The notes: generated by a model from the letters alone, not told the origin. Shown: positions 33,181 through 42,443, counted from the stretch's first letter. The stretch is DNA of 64,000 bases from Streptomyces durmitorensis (GCF_023498005.1 NZ_CP097289.1:5952001-6016000), one strand, 5' to 3'. Translations and numbers: made by a program.

Positions 33181-34545
33181 CTAGGGCCGCCATGCCACGC
33201 GGTGCTCCGCGAGGCGGGCAAGCACCGCGTGGTTCGCTTCCCAGCCATCCGGGAACTTCACCGTGACGCCCAGTTGGACCGGTTCCGTCGACGGATGGTC
33301 GTCGAGCAGCTCGCTGACGCCCGCGCGGCAGATCACGATGCAGGCGTGGCGGTGGCGGGACGCCAGCACGCACAGGCGCCCCGTCTCCAGGTGGAACGCG
33401 GTGGCGTCCGGGCGGCCGGAGAGCGGGTGCAGGACCACCGTCACGTCGAACTCGCGGCCCTGGAGACGGTTCGCGGTGTCCACCGTGACGTCCCTGACGC
33501 CCATGTCCGCGAGGATCGCCCGCACCGCCGCCGCCTGGTCGCGGTGGGCGGTGCCGACGGCGATGCGATCGGCCGTCAGGGGCGTGGGATCAGGACCGCG
33601 CTCCGAGGTGGCCGCGCCGCCGCGGTCCAGGAGCCGCCGGACGACCTGCGCCACCGCGCGTACGGCCTCGGGGTCGGTCCGTGGCGTGTTCCGCGCGGGC
33701 AGTTCCAGCAGGCCCCAGCCCGACTCCGCCGCCTCGTCGATCACCCGGTCGGGACCCGAACCGTCCGAAGGAACACCGAAGTTGAGCTTCCGGTCGCCGT
33801 GGTCCGTGCCGCTGCGGAAGGGCGTGTACGGATAGAACGCGGCCGAGACCAGCGGTGCCGCCGACGCCGGGAGCCGCCAGGACACCGGCAGGCGGTGCTG
33901 CGGCAGTTCGGGGTTGTGCGCGAGCAGCGTCGTCACCGCGCTCGCCGAAGGGTCGTACGCGAGACCGGCCCACTGCTCGGCGCCCACGATCGAGAACGGG
34001 TCGAGCTGGCCGGGGTCGCCCACGAACAGGGCCCGCTCGAAGAGCCCGGCCACCGCGAGCAGCGCGTCCGAGCGCATTTGATACGCCTCGTCCACGATGG
34101 CGTGCTGCCAGGGCGCGTCGAGCTTGGAGGCCTCGACGTGCGCCCACTTCGCCGCGGTCGACACGACGACGTCGAGCCCGGCGAGGTCGGCCGCCTTCGT
34201 GGACGTACGGACGAAGGGCAGGTCGTCCAGGGCCTTGTCGTACGCGTCCGGGTCGCTGCTGTGCAGACGCCCCACCGGCAGCTCGGGGTCCTTCTCGGCG
34301 AGGCGCAGGACCAGGTCGTCGACCTGCGCGTTCGTCTGCGCGATCACCATCAACGGGCGCCCCGCGGCGGCCAGTTCGCGGGCCGCGCGGACGACCAGGG
34401 TCGACTTGCCCGCGCCGGGCGGCGAGTCGACGACGACGCCGCGGTGCGCGCCGTGCAGCGTGTCGTGCAGGATCGCGTCCGTGGCGCGGTCTGCCGCCGC
34501 GCCGGGGTCGAAGGAGGCGCGGTCGAAGGGGGCGGTCGGACTCAC
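33181..34545 (-). CDS. Superfamily 1 DNA/RNA helicase-like ATPase
   Basis: 454 residues. GTG 34545 overlaps the stop of the upstream gene (GTGA). Motif I SPPGAGKST (Lys47), Ia VIAQTNAQVDDLV, II IVDEAYQM (Asp152, Glu153), III VGDPGQLDPF, IV region with VSWRLP, V VDTANRLQGREFDVTVV, VI LASRHRHACIVI. This is the compact Upf1/Dna2-like type of SF1. It lacks any accessory nuclease domain, but a nuclease of the Cas4/AddB type is encoded two genes upstream, so the two may work together as in RecB- or Dna2-like machines. Confidence 0.85.
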   Translation of the reverse strand: MSPTAPFDRASFDPGAAADRATDAILHDTLHGAHRGVVVDSPPGAGKSTLVVRAARELAAAGRPLMVIAQTNAQVDDLVLRLAEKDPELPVGRLHSSDPDAYDKALDDLPFVRTSTKAADLAGLDVVVSTAAKWAHVEASKLDAPWQHAIVDEAYQMRSDALLAVAGLFERALFVGDPGQLDPFSIVGAEQWAGLAYDPSASAVTTLLAHNPELPQHRLPVSWRLPASAAPLVSAAFYPYTPFRSGTDHGDRKLNFGVPSDGSGPDRVIDEAAESGWGLLELPARNTPRTDPEAVRAVAQVVRRLLDRGGAATSERGPDPTPLTADRIAVGTAHRDQAAAVRAILADMGVRDVTVDTANRLQGREFDVTVVLHPLSGRPDATAFHLETGRLCVLASRHRHACIVICRAGVSELLDDHPSTEPVQLGVTVKFPDGWEANHAVLARLAEHRVAWRP

Positions 34546-36137
34546 AGGGTGTCCTCCGGCGTCACGGGGTCAGGGCGCTCGGCTGCCTCGCCCGGCGGGC
34601 CGCCGTGGGTCCAGGGAGTCGCCTCGGGTTCGGGCAGTTTGGGGCCGCCGCGCTGCTCGTGCTCGAAGAGCGTCCAGCAGATCCGGTCGCCCTTCTCCGG
34701 CAGGGAGCCGGGCTCCGGCTCCTTGCCGCGGCCCATCTTGTCGGTGATGCGCAGGACGACGGAAGCGCCGCTGCCTTCGCCCTCGTACGTCACGAACTCG
34801 GCTGTCTGCGGCTTGCCTTGGAGTGAGCGGTAGACCTTCGCGCGCTCGGCCAGGTGCGGGTGGTCGTCCGTGCGGACCGTGACCAGGGGGCGCGGCCGCG
34901 GGCTCTTGCCCTCGCTGTACGCCATGACCACCTCGGTCACCTCGCCGGCGAAGGCCTCGCCCGCGAGCCGGCGCCCGGCCATCACCAGGGGGTCGTCGAG
35001 CGCCTCCTGGGCCTCCAGCCGGGCCTGCTCGCGCTCGCGCGTGGCGAGCTTGTTCGCTGCCGTCACCGCGTCGTCGAGGCGGGGCTGCGGGGGTTCGCCC
35101 GCCGTCACGCGGTCCCGGTGGCCGGTGAACGACCAGCGGTCCCGGGTCCAGCGGTCGGCGGCGTGCGGGGCCTCGGGGAGCGTGCACAGCGCGTCGAGGC
35201 CGCGCCACACCGCGTCCCAGGTGGGGCGGGTCCTGCTCTCGATCAGGGAGCGGATCTCCCGCTCGGCCGCGGCCAGTTCGGCGAGGCGGGCGTCCGCCTG
35301 GATGCCGTCCTCGGCGGTGGCGAGGGTGCCGCGCGCGCGGTCGTAGCGCTCGATGGCCGGGGCGAGGAGGCGGTTGTCGAACGCCGGGTCGGTGGCGGGG
35401 CCTGCGGGCGGGCAGAGCAGTTGGCCGTCCTTGTCCCGCGCCAGCTCGGCGTGGAGCGCGGCGTCGGCTCCGGAGGTGCCTTCCGGGGCCTCGATCCAGG
35501 CGAGCAGCGCGCCCAGGTGCTGGTCCTCCAGGCTGCTCTGGCCGGTGGCCCAGTGCCGGGAGAGCAGCTCGGTCATGGCGACGAGGAGGGAGGATCCGGG
35601 GACGCGGGCCCGCTCCCCGAAGTGGGTCAGCCAGCGGCCGAGGAGGGGGACGCGGGGCGGGGCGGGATACGGCGTCTCCGGGTCCTGCTCGGCCGTGCGG
35701 CGGAAGCGGGTGGAGCGTCCGATGAGCCGTACGAAGTCGATGCCGGCGCTGCTCGGGACGATCAACTGCGGGGCGTCCGAGCAGAGTTCGACCTCCACCT
35801 TGACGCGCTTCCCGGTCTCCGGGTCGGTCTCGTTGCGCTCCGCCGCCTCGACGTCTTGCGTGTACGAGTCGACGTACTCCAGGACGGTGTCCGCGAGTTG
35901 GGCGAGGAAGGTGAAGCGGAGGTCGCGGTCGCGGGGCTGGGGGACGAAGAGGACGCGGGGCGAGGTCCGCTCGGTCCCGACGAGGGCACCGAGCGGCGCG
36001 CCTGCCTCACCGGCGGTGGTGAGGGGGACGAGGACGAGGGGCCGCTGGGAGAGGTGGCGGTGCCGGGTCGTTGCTCTCGGCTGGGCGCGGCCGGTGGCTA
36101 CCGCCTCCAGGCGGGCGAGGTTGTCGATCAGTGACAT
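34542..36137 (-). CDS. Unrecognised 531-residue protein of the nuclease-helicase cassette
   Basis: 531 residues. ATG 36137 follows GGGGAGGACGACCC. No domain could be named. The N-terminal half is a mixed fold with RPLVLVPLTTAGEAGAP and RVLFVPQPRDRDLRFTFLAQ. The middle is helical with many charged residues (LATAEDGIQADARLAELAAA and EREQARLEAQEALDD). The C-terminal quarter is beta-like (PRPLVTVRTDDHPHLAERAK, SGASVVLRITDKMGRG). It carries no nuclease, P-loop or zinc motif. The stop overlaps the helicase start by four bases, so the two are translationally coupled, which implies a complex. Confidence 0.8.
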   Translation of the reverse strand: MSLIDNLARLEAVATGRAQPRATTRHRHLSQRPLVLVPLTTAGEAGAPLGALVGTERTSPRVLFVPQPRDRDLRFTFLAQLADTVLEYVDSYTQDVEAAERNETDPETGKRVKVEVELCSDAPQLIVPSSAGIDFVRLIGRSTRFRRTAEQDPETPYPAPPRVPLLGRWLTHFGERARVPGSSLLVAMTELLSRHWATGQSSLEDQHLGALLAWIEAPEGTSGADAALHAELARDKDGQLLCPPAGPATDPAFDNRLLAPAIERYDRARGTLATAEDGIQADARLAELAAAEREIRSLIESRTRPTWDAVWRGLDALCTLPEAPHAADRWTRDRWSFTGHRDRVTAGEPPQPRLDDAVTAANKLATREREQARLEAQEALDDPLVMAGRRLAGEAFAGEVTEVVMAYSEGKSPRPRPLVTVRTDDHPHLAERAKVYRSLQGKPQTAEFVTYEGEGSGASVVLRITDKMGRGKEPEPGSLPEKGDRICWTLFEHEQRGGPKLPEPEATPWTHGGPPGEAAERPDPVTPEDTL

Positions 36138-36174
36138 TGGGTCGTCCTCCCCTGCGGGCCGTCGCAGGTTGTCC

Positions 36175-36221
36175 CGCCGCTTCGCGGCGGATTTTTCCCG
36201 CCCACCCACCCGATTGCCCGG
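36175..36221. repeat. Dispersed repeat family II, half copy C
   Basis: A small hairpin CCGCCGCTTCGCGGCGG, then ATTTTTCCCGCCCACCCACCCG. The same block starts the element at 45.14 kb. The complement of 36197-36211 is four G-triplets with one-base loops. It lies in the 124-base gap between nuclease and 531-residue protein genes. Confidence 0.85.
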
Positions 36222-36261
36222 CATCGAGCCAGCGCCGAAATGCTCAAGACCACCCCGTGCC

Positions 36262-37455
36262 TCAGCATCCCCTGCCTCCCGTCGAGGCCCCGCCGGACAG
36301 CGCCTCCTGCCTCAGCGCCGCCGCCCTCCTCAGTGCCGCCACCGCCGGGTCCGCAGGATCGCCCGATGTGCCGTTCGCCGCCGACAGGACCCCGGCGACC
36401 GTCGTCAGGCCACCCAGTTCGCCCCGCACCGAACGGCCCAGGGAGGTCACCGCGCCCTCCTCGCGGGAGCGTTCGCGGCAGTGGAAGGCCAGTTCGCAGG
36501 CGGCCAGGCACTCGGGGGCGTACGTCGCAGGGACCGATTCGACCGCTGCCGTCAGGTCGGCGGCGGGGCGGGACACGTCGAACGTCGTGCCCTCCGGCAG
36601 CGCTGCCGCGATGTCCTCGATGCGGGTCAGGCGGCCCAACTGGCGCCTCGTCACCGAGAGCTGTTTGCGGACGTCGATCGCCGACGCCGTGGGGAGGTTC
36701 GAGAAGTCCTTGGGGCAGACCAGGAGCACGTGGTGGCGGACCCGGGGTGCCGGGTCCATGTGCGCCGCGACCCGCTCGAGCGCGAGGGCGTACACCGCGG
36801 CCTGGCGCGCCGCCGCGCCCACCTTCGCCGCGTCCGCCGAGCCGTCGATCATCGGGAAGGACTTGATCTCGACGACCGTCCAGGTGCCGTCGGGGTGGAC
36901 CACCACCGCGTCCGGTTCGAGGAAGGCGGGGGTCCCGGCGACGTCGAGCGCCAGCATGGGGTGGTCCAGGAGGGTCCAGCCCTCCGTCGACGTCGCCTCG
37001 CGCAGGGCGAGCGAGGTGCGGGCCGCGCGGCCCTCCGGGCCCACCGCGGAGAGGTCCGGGACGGACGACTCGCCCGGCACCGGCTCAGGGCCGCCCCCGA
37101 GCCGGCCGTGCACCAGACGCAGCAGCTCCGCGCCGCCGTCCGCCTTGACCTTCGCCTCGAAGGCGTTGCCCCGCATGAACGCGAACTGCGACTGCCCGAA
37201 GGAGGCGGGCGAGCCGAGCGACTGCGCGAGCGTCGCCTTGTCCACGCCCGCGCCGTCGAGCAGCGCCCGCCTCTGGCACCCCGGATTCGCGGCGAGGGCC
37301 GCGAGCGCGCGGGCGTCCAGCGGCTGCGCCGGGACGTCAGGGCCGCGCAGCTCAGCGAGCCGCTGTCGGAGTGCTGTCCCCCGCTTCGGCGGGTCGGGCA
37401 CTCGGCTCGGCGCCTGGCTCGGCAGGCCGCTCGCGCGGCCGGGGAATTCGCTCAC
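36262..37455 (-). CDS. PD-(D/E)XK nuclease, Cas4/AddB-like, with probable Fe-S cluster
   Basis: About 397 residues. The start is uncertain: GTG 37455 is chosen, GTG 37479 and TTG 37485 also occur; all overlap the PAP2 gene. The nuclease core is AFLEPDAVVVHPDGTWTVVE followed by IKS, giving Asp182, Glu196 and Lys198, then a QAAVYALAL helix (RecB-type motif with Gln and Tyr). One Cys precedes the core (Cys60, NPGCQRR) and three follow it (Cys326, Cys330, Cys336: PECLAACELAFHC). This one-plus-three layout is that of the 4Fe-4S cluster of Cas4 and AddB, with spacing C-x3-C-x5-C rather than C-x2-C-x5-C. Likely role: DNA end processing with the helicase nearby. Confidence 0.8.
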   Translation of the reverse strand: MSEFPGRASGLPSQAPSRVPDPPKRGTALRQRLAELRGPDVPAQPLDARALAALAANPGCQRRALLDGAGVDKATLAQSLGSPASFGQSQFAFMRGNAFEAKVKADGGAELLRLVHGRLGGGPEPVPGESSVPDLSAVGPEGRAARTSLALREATSTEGWTLLDHPMLALDVAGTPAFLEPDAVVVHPDGTWTVVEIKSFPMIDGSADAAKVGAAARQAAVYALALERVAAHMDPAPRVRHHVLLVCPKDFSNLPTASAIDVRKQLSVTRRQLGRLTRIEDIAAALPEGTTFDVSRPAADLTAAVESVPATYAPECLAACELAFHCRERSREEGAVTSLGRSVRGELGGLTTVAGVLSAANGTSGDPADPAVAALRRAAALRQEALSGGASTGGRGC

Positions 37456-38380
37456 CCGCCGAAGTCTGGCACCCGCCACTGACAATTGAGGACTCTGGGG
37501 CGGACGAGGCCGACGGCGCGCCCGCCACGGACGTCGCGTGCGCCCCGGCGACCGGCGCGTGCGCCCCGGCCACCACCCCGGTCGACGGCCGCGCGGCGGC
37601 GAGCGGCAGTCCCACCCTCGCCTTCACCCGGTCGGCGAGCCGCAGCACCGGCCGTACGAGAAGCAGCCCGAGGCCCATCACCGCGGCGCCCGCGACGGCG
37701 TCGAGGAAGTAGTGGTTCGCGGTGCCCATCACGACGATCGTGGTGATCAGCGGATAGCCCACCGCCGCGACCCTGGTCAGCGGCGAACGGCCGTGACGCC
37801 ACAGCATCACTCCGCACCACAGCGCCCACCCCACGTGCAGGCTCGGCATCGCCGCGTACTGGTTGGTCATGCCGCCGAGCCCGCGCGGCGCGCTCGCCTC
37901 GCCGCCCCACCAGCCGTAGTCGCTGTACTGCGCCATGGTGTCGACGAAGCCGTACCCCTCGCTCAGCAGGCGGGGCGGGCAGGTCGGCAGGAGCGTGAAG
38001 CCGACCAGACCGATCAGGGTGGAGATCATCAGCCACGCGCGTGCGGCGCGGTAGTGGACCGCGCGGCTGCGGAAGAGCCAGACGAGAATCAAGGGTGTCA
38101 CCACATAGTGCAGCGACGCGTACCAGAAGTCCGCGGGGACACCTATCCAGGAGTGGTCGGTGAAGAGACGGTTCAGCGGGTGCTCGGCGTTGATGCTCAG
38201 GAACTGCTCGACGCGGAGTATGCCGATCCCGTGGTCGACGGCAGCGGCCACGTCGCCGCGCGCCAGCAGCCGCCCCGCCGAATACGCGGCGTACACCAGC
38301 ACGATCAGCGGCAGCTCCGTCCACCAGCGAAGCCGAAGCCCGTTGATGCCCCCGGTGCCCGGAGCTTCGGTCTGCTGCAT
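37352..38380 (-). CDS. PAP2-family membrane phosphatase
   Basis: 342 residues. ATG 38380 (MQQTEAPG). Six helices. PAP2 motifs are PSLHVGWA and ANHYFLDAVAGAAV; the membrane-proximal Lys/Arg motif is weak, as in the inositol-phosphorylceramide synthase-like subgroup. It dephosphorylates or transfers a lipid phosphate. The C-terminal 100 residues are Ala/Pro/Gly-rich, and their coding end overlaps the nuclease gene by about 100 bases. Confidence 0.85.
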   Translation of the reverse strand: MQQTEAPGTGGINGLRLRWWTELPLIVLVYAAYSAGRLLARGDVAAAVDHGIGILRVEQFLSINAEHPLNRLFTDHSWIGVPADFWYASLHYVVTPLILVWLFRSRAVHYRAARAWLMISTLIGLVGFTLLPTCPPRLLSEGYGFVDTMAQYSDYGWWGGEASAPRGLGGMTNQYAAMPSLHVGWALWCGVMLWRHGRSPLTRVAAVGYPLITTIVVMGTANHYFLDAVAGAAVMGLGLLLVRPVLRLADRVKARVGLPLAAARPSTGVVAGAHAPVAGAHATSVAGAPSASSAPESSIVSGGCQTSAGERIPRPRERPAEPGAEPSARPAEAGDSTPTAAR

Positions 38381-38644
38381 CCGGTCGGTCCCCCATCCGT
38401 TTTGGTCATGTGGTGTTCGCCGCCGCATCACTTTACGGCGTACGCGAGAGCGCGCTGAGGCGGTCCCCGGTGGTCTTAGACGCAGAGATCGACGACCGGG
38501 TTGCTCCTTGCGGGCGGGAGTGATCGCGACATGGCGGGTGAGTGATGATGGAGGGCACGGACAGCTGTCTGTCCACAGAATTCGCTCTATGACAGCTGAT
38601 GGTCTCGACCGATGACGACGGCCATCGGCCCGGAAAGGCTCGAC
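38381..38644. promoter_or_regulatory. Divergent promoter region PAP2 / histidine phosphatase
   Basis: 264 bases with no gene. It contains GGACAGCTGTCTGTCC (about 38559-38574), an imperfect inverted repeat near the phosphatase start, with no assigned function. Confidence 0.4.
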
Positions 38645-39238
38645 ATGGCACCGCGCATCCTGCTGGCCCGACACGGACAGACGGAGTGGTCCCTGTCCGG
38701 CAAGCACACCGGCAGGACGGACGTCCCGCTCCTCGAAGAGGGCCGCAACGGCGCGAAGCTCCTGGGCGAGCGCCTGCACCGGGCCCCCTTCGACGGCCTC
38801 CCGGACGCCGAGGTGCGCACCAGCCCTCTCGCGCGTGCGCGGGAGACCTGCGAGATCGCCGGCTTCGGGGACCGTGCGACCACCTGGGACGCGCTCATGG
38901 AGTGGGACTACGGCTCCTACGAGGGGATGACCCCGGCCGACATCCAGGGCGTACGCCCTGGCTGGTTCATCTGGCGCGACGGCGTCCCCCGGGGCGAGAC
39001 CCTGGAGCAGATCACGGCCCGCGCGGACGAGGTGGTGGCCTGGGCCCGCAGCGCGGACCGCGACGTCCTGGTCTTCGCGCACGGCCACATCCTGCGGTCC
39101 ATCGGCGCACGCTGGCTCGGCCTCGGCATCGACTTCGCCGCCCGCATCCGCCTCAACCCGACCTCGGTCTCCACCCTCGGCTGGGCCTACGGAGAACCGG
39201 CCATCGAGTCGTGGAACGACACCGGGCACCTGGCATAG
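38645..39238 (+). CDS. Histidine phosphatase (phosphoglycerate-mutase-like)
   Basis: 197 residues from ATG 38645, with GGAAAGG upstream; ATG 38612 adds 11 codons. Catalytic RHG at residues 9-11 ([10 protein letters not shown]), second His in VFAHGHILR, acid/base Glu in [11 protein letters not shown]. Family members act on sugar phosphates, acid anhydrides or nucleotides; no specific substrate is evident. It is divergent from the PAP2 gene and convergent with the regulator downstream. Confidence 0.88.
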   Translation: MAPRILLARHGQTEWSLSGKHTGRTDVPLLEEGRNGAKLLGERLHRAPFDGLPDAEVRTSPLARARETCEIAGFGDRATTWDALMEWDYGSYEGMTPADIQGVRPGWFIWRDGVPRGETLEQITARADEVVAWARSADRDVLVFAHGHILRSIGARWLGLGIDFAARIRLNPTSVSTLGWAYGEPAIESWNDTGHLA

Positions 39239-39273
39239 AGGGGCTACGGATCAGGGAGCGTACGGCCGGCTGA

Positions 39274-40719
39274 CTACACGGCCCGCGGCAGCGAAGCATG
39301 CCGCTCCAGGAAGCCGCACACCCCCGAAGCCCGCCGGTGCGGAAGCAGCACCCGGGCGGTCGTGGCGAGCATCGACTGGATGCGCGACGACTGCACCTCG
39401 TCCAGGAGCCCGAGCACCCGGAGCCCCGCCGTCGCCGCCTCGTCGGGGCGGCCGGCGCGGGCCAAGTCGTCGGCGAGCTCCGCGGTGTAGAGGGCGATGT
39501 TCCGGGTGAACTGCGGGGTCTGGGCCGATGCCACGCCCGCCGCGCGCCGTGCGTGCCGGGCCGCGCGCTCCCAGTCGCCGAGCGCCGACCAGCACTGCGC
39601 CTCGAGGCCTTCCAGCTCGGCGAGGCCGTAGAAGGTCATCCACTCCGGGTCGGCGTCCGAAGGGCCACGGTCGAAGAGGGCGTGCGCGCGGGTCAGCGCC
39701 TGCTCGCAGCCCGCCTTGTCGCCGAGCCCCGCCCAGCCCCCGGCCTCGCGCAGCGCGAGGAGCGAGAGCAGCCGCGGCGACGAGAGATGCCGGGCGGCCC
39801 GCGTGGCCGCCTGGGACGCCCGCACCGCCTCCCGGGGCCGTCCGGAGTCGCGCGCCAGGAAGGCCGTATTGCAGAAGGCGTGTGCCTCAAGGGCCGGGTC
39901 GGAGGCCATCCGGGCCGTCGCGAGAGCCTCCGCGTAATGCGAGCGCGCGTCGTCGAAGCGGCCGGAGTCGTGCGCCAACCAGCCCACGGAGATCGCCAGT
40001 TCACCGGCGCCCGCGTGCAGCCGGTCCGCCGTCGACTGACGGGTGGTGCCCGCGTCGAGCAGGGCGTACGCGGTCCGCAGCGGGGCGCCTGCGCGGCGGT
40101 AGAGGCCGTCGGCGCCGTGCCGGTCGTCGAGCAGCCTGATCTTCCGTACGGCCTCCTCGACCGCGCTCACCTCGGCCTCGCCCGCCCGGCCGCCGCGCTG
40201 AGCGGTGGCCGCGGCCGGGCTCTGGGCGGCGAGCCCGAAAGGCCCCAGAGAGGCGGCGGCCACGGTGGCCGTGCCGCTCATGAATGCGCGACGTAGCACG
40301 TCGCTCTCCTCGTGGCTCTGGATCTCGTACGGGTCGCACTCGTGCGTTTCGGGGCCCGATGGCCCGGACGGAGAAGACTCATACAGCGGGATCGTGGTGT
40401 GTGACGCGGGCGCTCCGGACAGGGCGCGCGCCCCTCGCCCGCGCACTGCCGAGCGGGGTGCGAACCCCAGATCCGTCAGCGTCCGGCCGGGGAACATGTG
40501 CAGGAACACCCGCTCGTACGCGTAGTTGGGACAGCGGATCTCGCCCGCCTCGACGCGTCCGATGTAACGGGCGTCGCAGCTGACGCGCTCACCGATCTCG
40601 CGAGCGGCCCGGCGGATCACGGCGGCGAACTCGCTCGGCGAGCGCTGTCCTCGCAGGTGTCGGAAGTCAAGATTCGGTCGTGGGGACGGAGTTGACGATG
40701 CCATCGGTGACGACGCCAT
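39274..40719 (-). CDS. NsdA-like XRE/TPR regulator
   Basis: 481 residues. ATG 40719 follows GAGAGGGTCAGGCC. N-terminal region (residues 15-75) resembles a helix-turn-helix with SPSEFAAVIRRAAREIGERV and DARYIGRVEAGEIRCPNYAY. Then a linker, an odd hydrophobic segment MSGTATVAAASLGPFGLA (about 145-165), and TPR-like repeats to the end, e.g. YAEALATARMASDPALEAHA and DWERAARHARRAAGVA. The family includes NsdA, a negative regulator of antibiotic production and sporulation in S. coelicolor. Whether this is that orthologue was not established. Confidence 0.75.
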   Translation of the reverse strand: MASSPMASSTPSPRPNLDFRHLRGQRSPSEFAAVIRRAAREIGERVSCDARYIGRVEAGEIRCPNYAYERVFLHMFPGRTLTDLGFAPRSAVRGRGARALSGAPASHTTIPLYESSPSGPSGPETHECDPYEIQSHEESDVLRRAFMSGTATVAAASLGPFGLAAQSPAAATAQRGGRAGEAEVSAVEEAVRKIRLLDDRHGADGLYRRAGAPLRTAYALLDAGTTRQSTADRLHAGAGELAISVGWLAHDSGRFDDARSHYAEALATARMASDPALEAHAFCNTAFLARDSGRPREAVRASQAATRAARHLSSPRLLSLLALREAGGWAGLGDKAGCEQALTRAHALFDRGPSDADPEWMTFYGLAELEGLEAQCWSALGDWERAARHARRAAGVASAQTPQFTRNIALYTAELADDLARAGRPDEAATAGLRVLGLLDEVQSSRIQSMLATTARVLLPHRRASGVCGFLERHASLPRAV

Positions 40720-40987
40720 GGCCTGACCCTCTCGTACGGATCGTGCCGGAGTGCGCCGCATCCTGTGGATCCGGCGATGCTGCCCCTGTTCCGGCGGAGC
40801 ACGAACGTACCCGCTGTGATGGGGACGGCACGCGGAGTTTGGCTACAAACGGGATATCTCACCCATGATCTGCCATGAAGTGCCATCCTTTGCGGCGGCA
40901 TTACGCCGTAGCTGTTGACGCCGTCCCGCGTTGAACCATGAGGAGAGGGAGCGACGCGGCTTCCGCTCTTGCGAGGAGGGGTCCCCT
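40720..40987. promoter_or_regulatory. Divergent region between the NsdA-like gene and the primase-like gene
   Basis: 268 bases without a supported gene; includes the near-direct repeat TGCCATGAAGTGCCA (about 40870-40884). Confidence 0.4.
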
Positions 40988-41002
40988 TTGTTGGAGATCG
41001 GC

Positions 41003-41482
41003 GTGGAGAACGGCGAATCGCGGGCGTCGCTGACTACGGCACGGCACCTGCCGACCCAGGACCGTAGCGCACCACCACAGCACGGCGTCCGGCCCGTCGA
41101 GCCCTCCGAGCCCCCCGGCTTCTGCGATCTCGTCACGGTCCCGGCCCGCCAGGGCCTGGAGGCGGTCGACATCCTGCGCCGCGGGGCGGGCGACGGAGTC
41201 GGCCCCGTCCTGCACGACGGGAGCTGCGACACCCTCGGCTTCCTGGTGCCGCCCGGCACCGCCGACGCCTGGGACCTGCCGGGCAGCGCGTGTACGCAGA
41301 CCTTCGGCCGCGGCACGCGACTGCACGCCGAGCCGGAGCCGGTCCCGCCGCCGCCCCCGGTCGCCGGGACCGGCTGGCTGCTGCCCCCCGACGAGACCGA
41401 TCCGGTCACCGACCCCGCCGTCCTGCGCGCGGCGCTCGGCCAGGCGGCCCGCACGATCGAGGCCGCCGACAACTGCCGCTGA
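41003..41482 (+). CDS. Second primase/polymerase-N-like domain protein
   Basis: 159 residues from GTG 41003. TTG 40988 or 40991, just after GAGGAGGGG, is equally likely, and would fit the ribosome site better. Blocks CDLVTVPARQGLEAVDIL, GPVLHDGSCDTLGFLVPPG, TGWLLPPDETD and LRAALGQAARTIEAADNC follow the same order and spacing as VFDVVSVPAVFGRRMLDRL, GPVAAHRGRMLLFTAPGTA, SRWLVAPDARH and the end helix of the protein at 31.9-32.5 kb. No catalytic residues could be named. It is divergent from the NsdA-like gene. Confidence 0.6.
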   Translation: MENGESRASLTTARHLPTQDRSAPPQHGVRPVEPSEPPGFCDLVTVPARQGLEAVDILRRGAGDGVGPVLHDGSCDTLGFLVPPGTADAWDLPGSACTQTFGRGTRLHAEPEPVPPPPPVAGTGWLLPPDETDPVTDPAVLRAALGQAARTIEAADNCR

Positions 41483-41548
41483 GCCCGAGGCGGGGCGGTG
41501 CTCCAAGGTCATCGGGCCGGGCCGTCCGCGTACGCCGATAATGGTCCG

Positions 41549-42409
41549 ATGGCAAGGAACAGGCGATCCCGGGAAGAGGCACAGGCCGTCGTCGAGAAGG
41601 TGGACGGCGGGCTCGCCGAGCTGATGCCCGACCGGGACAGGGCGCGCGCGTGGACGCTGCTCGTGGACGGCGCCCCGCAGTCCCATGTCGACCTCGACGA
41701 CCCGGCGTATCTCGACTTCGAGTACCAGCGCAGGCTCGGCCACGTCGCCGATCTGGTCGCGCCGGCCGGCAAGCCGATCCAGGCCCTGCACCTCGGCGGC
41801 GGCGCCTTCACCCTCGCCCGCTACATAGCCGCGACACGGCCCCGCTCCACCCAGCAGGTCATCGAGCGCGACACCGCGCTCATCCAACTCGTCCGACGCG
41901 AGCTGCCGTTGGATCCGCAGGCGCGGGTGCGCGTGCGCGGCACGGATGCCCGCGAAGGGCTCGCGAAGATCCCGGACGGCTGGGCGGATCTCGTCATCGC
42001 CGACGTCTTCAGCGGCGCGCGCACCCCCGCCCACCTCACCAGCGCCGAGTTCCTCGGTGACGTACGCAGGGTCCTGAAGCCCGGCGGCCTCTACGCCGCG
42101 AACCTCGCCGACGGGCCGCCGCTCGCGCATCTGCGCGGCCAGCTCGCCACCGCCGCCACGCTCTTCCCCGAGCTCGCGCTCATCGCCGACCCGGCCGTCC
42201 TGCGCGGCAAGCGCTTCGGCAACGCGGTGCTGGTCGGCTCGGACAAGGCGCTGCCGATCGCGGAGCTGACCCGGCGCAGCGCGGGGGACTCGCATCCGGC
42301 GCGGGTCGAGCACGGCCGGGCGCTCATCGACTTCAGCGGGGGAGCGGCGGCGGTCACGGACGCGAGCGCGGTGGCGTCGCCCGCGCCGCCGCCTTCGGTG
42401 TTCCGCTGA
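41549..42409 (+). CDS. Spermidine-synthase-like methyltransferase fold protein
   Basis: 286 residues from ATG 41549. Rossmann motif LHLGGGAFTLARYIAATRP, acidic end of strand two VIERDTALIQL, and IADVFSGARTPAHLTSAEF as the active-site region of polyamine synthase-like enzymes. The family Asp of the DxDP signature is missing; D-V-F-S takes its place. The common annotation fused MFS/spermidine synthase would not apply, as no membrane part is present. Substrate unknown. Confidence 0.7.
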   Translation: MARNRRSREEAQAVVEKVDGGLAELMPDRDRARAWTLLVDGAPQSHVDLDDPAYLDFEYQRRLGHVADLVAPAGKPIQALHLGGGAFTLARYIAATRPRSTQQVIERDTALIQLVRRELPLDPQARVRVRGTDAREGLAKIPDGWADLVIADVFSGARTPAHLTSAEFLGDVRRVLKPGGLYAANLADGPPLAHLRGQLATAATLFPELALIADPAVLRGKRFGNAVLVGSDKALPIAELTRRSAGDSHPARVEHGRALIDFSGGAAAVTDASAVASPAPPPSVFR

Positions 42410-42443
42410 AGGCGCACTTCCACGGCGCACTTCCACGGCACGG

